From an uncultured Bacteroidales bacterium (GTDB lineage: Bacteria > Bacteroidota > Bacteroidia > Bacteroidales > Muribaculaceae): a DNA stretch of 8,325 nt. Shown here one piece after another: positions 7,165 to 8,325 of the stretch. The translations under genes were made by a program, and so were the position numbers. The notes under the pieces are model-generated. The model was not told where the DNA came from and did not search any database. It worked only from the letters and a program-made list of their open reading frames with translations. Each line of letters begins with the position of its first letter. The stretch's first letter is position 1. The stretch lies in the NCBI GenBank assembly GCA_900554715.1, contig USIN01000066.1, positions 1 through 8,325 on the forward strand. The letters are read 5' to 3'.

Positions 7165-7974
7165 TCACTCTATCACTATTCTGTCACCGTCGCGAGGCAC
7201 GAAAACCGCCCCGCCGTAATAGATTTTTGCCTCATCGCGATATCGTTCCTCCCGGTCTTCGATATTATGATCCTCGCAATGATATAACAGTAGATTGGCA
7301 ATGTTACAGCCTGCTGCCACCGCGGCTACATCCCTGACGGTGAGGTGATGTTTCTCGTATGGCTTGAATATCTCGCGGTCGGCATAACTGCAGAACGCCC
7401 CACACATCAGCCAGTCTGTCCCCTCGGCCTCCGCCTTGTTACGCTCGGTGAGCGACTCGTCGCCAAGACAGACAACCGAAGTGCCAGATTCGAGTGTCAT
7501 CCTGAAGCCTGTCTGACGCACTCCCTCTGAGCGGCAGTCGAAGAAGCCGACGCGGGCGCCGGGAAGCGGGATCTCAGACACCTCGTCAGTATTGTGGAAA
7601 TCAATCAGGTCGCCTATCATCCTGTAATGAGATTCAAGTAGCGTCAGGCGGCAGATTGCGTCGATTGCACCGATTACGTCGCTGTTGCCGTAGATATTCA
7701 TTCGGCCTTCATATCCGCTCCAACGCGCCAGATTGATCACACTGCGTATAATCCATACCACGCCGAGGATATGGTCGGTATGAGTGTGCGTTACAAACAG
7801 ATGCCGTATATCGGTCACCTGAATGTCAGCGTCTCTGAGCCGGCCGAGGATACCGTTACCGCCTCCGGCGTCGACCATCCAGGCAAACCCGTCGGTCTTT
7901 ATCACGAAACATGCATTATAACTGCGGGCGGGGAAAGCGCTCCCCGTACCAAGCATTATCAATTCTGCGCTCAT
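7165..7974 (-). CDS. MBL-fold metallo-hydrolase, RNase Z-like
   Basis: Probable cytoplasmic metal-dependent hydrolase of the metallo-beta-lactamase fold, close in style to RNase Z/ElaC and related phosphodiesterases. The strand-turn LGTGSAFPARS (8-18) opens the fold. The metal-binding motif THTHTDH gives His63, His65, Asp67 and His68. Asp172 in CLGDESL is the bridging acid, HHLTVRDVA (209-217) resembles the HSTAxxA motif of RNase Z, and His232 in LLYHCED is the last ligand. Length is 269 residues, shorter than typical RNase Z (about 300), and the long exosite arm is not evident, so tRNA 3'-end processing is not assured. The middle ligand is uncertain: where a His is expected, FFDCRSEG (144-151) shows none. 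The ATG at 7974 is preceded at a useful distance by GAGAGG, unusual in this window; Met7 is an alternative start. Substrate unknown. Confidence 0.87.
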   Translation of the reverse strand: MSAELIMLGTGSAFPARSYNACFVIKTDGFAWMVDAGGGNGILGRLRDADIQVTDIRHLFVTHTHTDHILGVVWIIRSVINLARWSGYEGRMNIYGNSDVIGAIDAICRLTLLESHYRMIGDLIDFHNTDEVSEIPLPGARVGFFDCRSEGVRQTGFRMTLESGTSVVCLGDESLTERNKAEAEGTDWLMCGAFCSYADREIFKPYEKHHLTVRDVAAVAAGCNIANLLLYHCEDHNIEDREERYRDEAKIYYGGAVFVPRDGDRIVIE

Positions 7975-7999
7975 AATTTATCAGCCTCTCGTTTTTTTG

Positions 8000-8007
8000 C
8001 AAAATTA
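8000..8007 (-). promoter_or_regulatory. Candidate -7 box for the MBL-fold gene
   Basis: TAATTTTG on the minus strand matches the Bacteroidota -7 box TAnnTTTG perfectly. It lies 25 bases before the ATG, which implies a leader of about 20 bases, much as for the antiporter. No TTTG is found at the expected 19-21 bp upstream, so the promoter is only half supported. Confidence 0.4.
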
Positions 8008-8096
8008 GTCAAATCCACCCACAATCAGCGTGCGAAAGCCCTGTGTTTTTCATATTAATTCGAGCGCCTTCCACAATGTTAATTTTATTACATTTG

Positions 8097-8153
8097 TGTT
8101 ACTATACAGTTACCACGACAGCGCATTACAAGCATTGTAACAATTATGTAACA
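8097..8153. repeat. Symmetric cluster of GTTAC/GTAAC motifs
   Basis: GTTAC occurs at 8098-8102 and 8109-8113, 11 bp apart. Its reverse complement GTAAC occurs at 8137-8141 and 8148-8152, also 11 bp apart. The four motifs are exactly symmetric about 8125. The right pair extends to two perfect GTAACA hexamers. A small dyad, TTACAA-gca-TTGTAA (8126-8140), overlaps the right half. Direct repeats one helical turn apart are the usual site type of OmpR/PhoB-family response regulators, so this may be a double operator upstream of the promoter at 8245. Confidence 0.45.
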
Positions 8154-8244
8154 GAACAAGCCATTTTTATATTATTGTTTATCAGTATATTAGAGCTCAT
8201 TTTATGTCACCATTCTAAAATTAACCTTTATTAACTTTAAAATA

Positions 8245-8274
8245 TTTGACAAAGCTGAATTCTTAGTAATTTTG
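8245..8274 (+). promoter_or_regulatory. Promoter for a gene beyond the right edge
   Basis: TTTG at 8245-8248 and TAATTTTG at 8267-8274 are 18 bp apart, one base short of the usual 19-21 for Bacteroidota promoters. The -7 box is a perfect match to TAnnTTTG. TTGACA (8246-8251), which overlaps the -33 box, also resembles a general -35 element. The AT-rich DNA just upstream could act as an UP-like element. Transcription would begin near 8281 and run rightward. Confidence 0.55.
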
Positions 8275-8280
8275 AATCGT

Positions 8281-8325
8281 CATCACAAAACAACGACACA
8301 ACAACAAAGAAAAAAGTCACAAAAC
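8281..8325 (+). promoter_or_regulatory. A/C-rich 5' leader of an unseen rightward gene
   Basis: The last 45 bases contain 28 A, 12 C, 3 G and 2 T. They should therefore be almost free of RNA structure. Such leaders occur in front of well-expressed Bacteroidota genes, where A-rich sequence rather than a Shine-Dalgarno favours translation. No start codon is reached in the window, so the gene itself is unknown and the leader is at least 45 bases long. Confidence 0.45.

Larger units (their letters stand above)
7975..8325. other. 351-bp intergenic region with control elements, no convincing gene
   Basis: This is the longest gene-free stretch and it becomes strongly AT-rich after 8050. It holds the upstream region of the MBL-fold gene, a symmetric set of GTTAC/GTAAC motifs (8097-8153), an AT-rich tract with TTAAC repeats (8221-8240), a promoter-like pair (8245-8274) and an A/C-rich leader to the right edge. 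Two short open frames cross it, but their composition and lack of recognisable features argue against real proteins. No tRNA or other RNA gene was recognised. Confidence 0.7.

Noticed and set aside
7130..7200. Possible bidirectional terminator between the channel-like gene and the MBL-fold gene
   Set aside because: Only very short stems (such as TCAG with CTGA) were found, with no T-tract; not enough to call.
8043..8234. A short open frame with a hydrophobic product in the right intergenic region
   Set aside because: It covers the symmetric GTTAC motifs and AT-rich DNA and has no recognisable family features. A TACATTTG box at 8089-8096 lacks a -33 partner and lies inside the frame.

Overview
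The window looks like chromosomal DNA of a Bacteroidales bacterium (phylum Bacteroidota), quite possibly a gut Muribaculaceae-type species. The family is a guess from protein style; the phylum is better supported. Start codons mostly lack a Shine-Dalgarno sequence. Intergenic DNA is AT-rich against GC-rich genes. Promoter-like sequences fit the Bacteroidota pattern TTTG-N(18-21)-TAnnTTTG in front of several genes. The A/C-rich leader at the right edge is also typical.

Layout, left to right. (1) The 3' part of a sensor histidine kinase gene, cut by the left edge (1-1233, +). (2) A 97-bp gap with a promoter and an unusual inverted-repeat arrangement, then a 758-residue PiT-type phosphate transporter with a long PhoU-like helical C-terminus (1331-3607, +). 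(3) A convergent K+/H+ antiporter with a TrkA_C-like tail (3600-5078, -), whose 3' end overlaps the phosphate transporter by 8 bp. (4) A divergent control region with a near-ideal promoter for the antiporter. (5) Nicotinate phosphoribosyltransferase pncB (5194-6405, +), followed 10 bp later by a six-helix potassium-channel-like protein with an unusual selectivity filter (6416-7153, +). (6) A convergent MBL-fold, RNase Z-like hydrolase (7165-7974, -). (7) A 351-bp gene-free stretch with a symmetric cluster of GTTAC/GTAAC motifs, a promoter and a leader for a gene beyond the right edge.

Most of the content is housekeeping: phosphate uptake, potassium and proton balance, NAD salvage and a membrane sensor. 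No mobile element, CRISPR array, tRNA or rRNA was seen, and there is no clear undescribed multi-gene system. The points most worth checking are regulatory (the repeats before the phosphate transporter and the dyad near 8125) and the atypical filter of the channel-like protein. Numbers of helices and domain edges were judged by eye.
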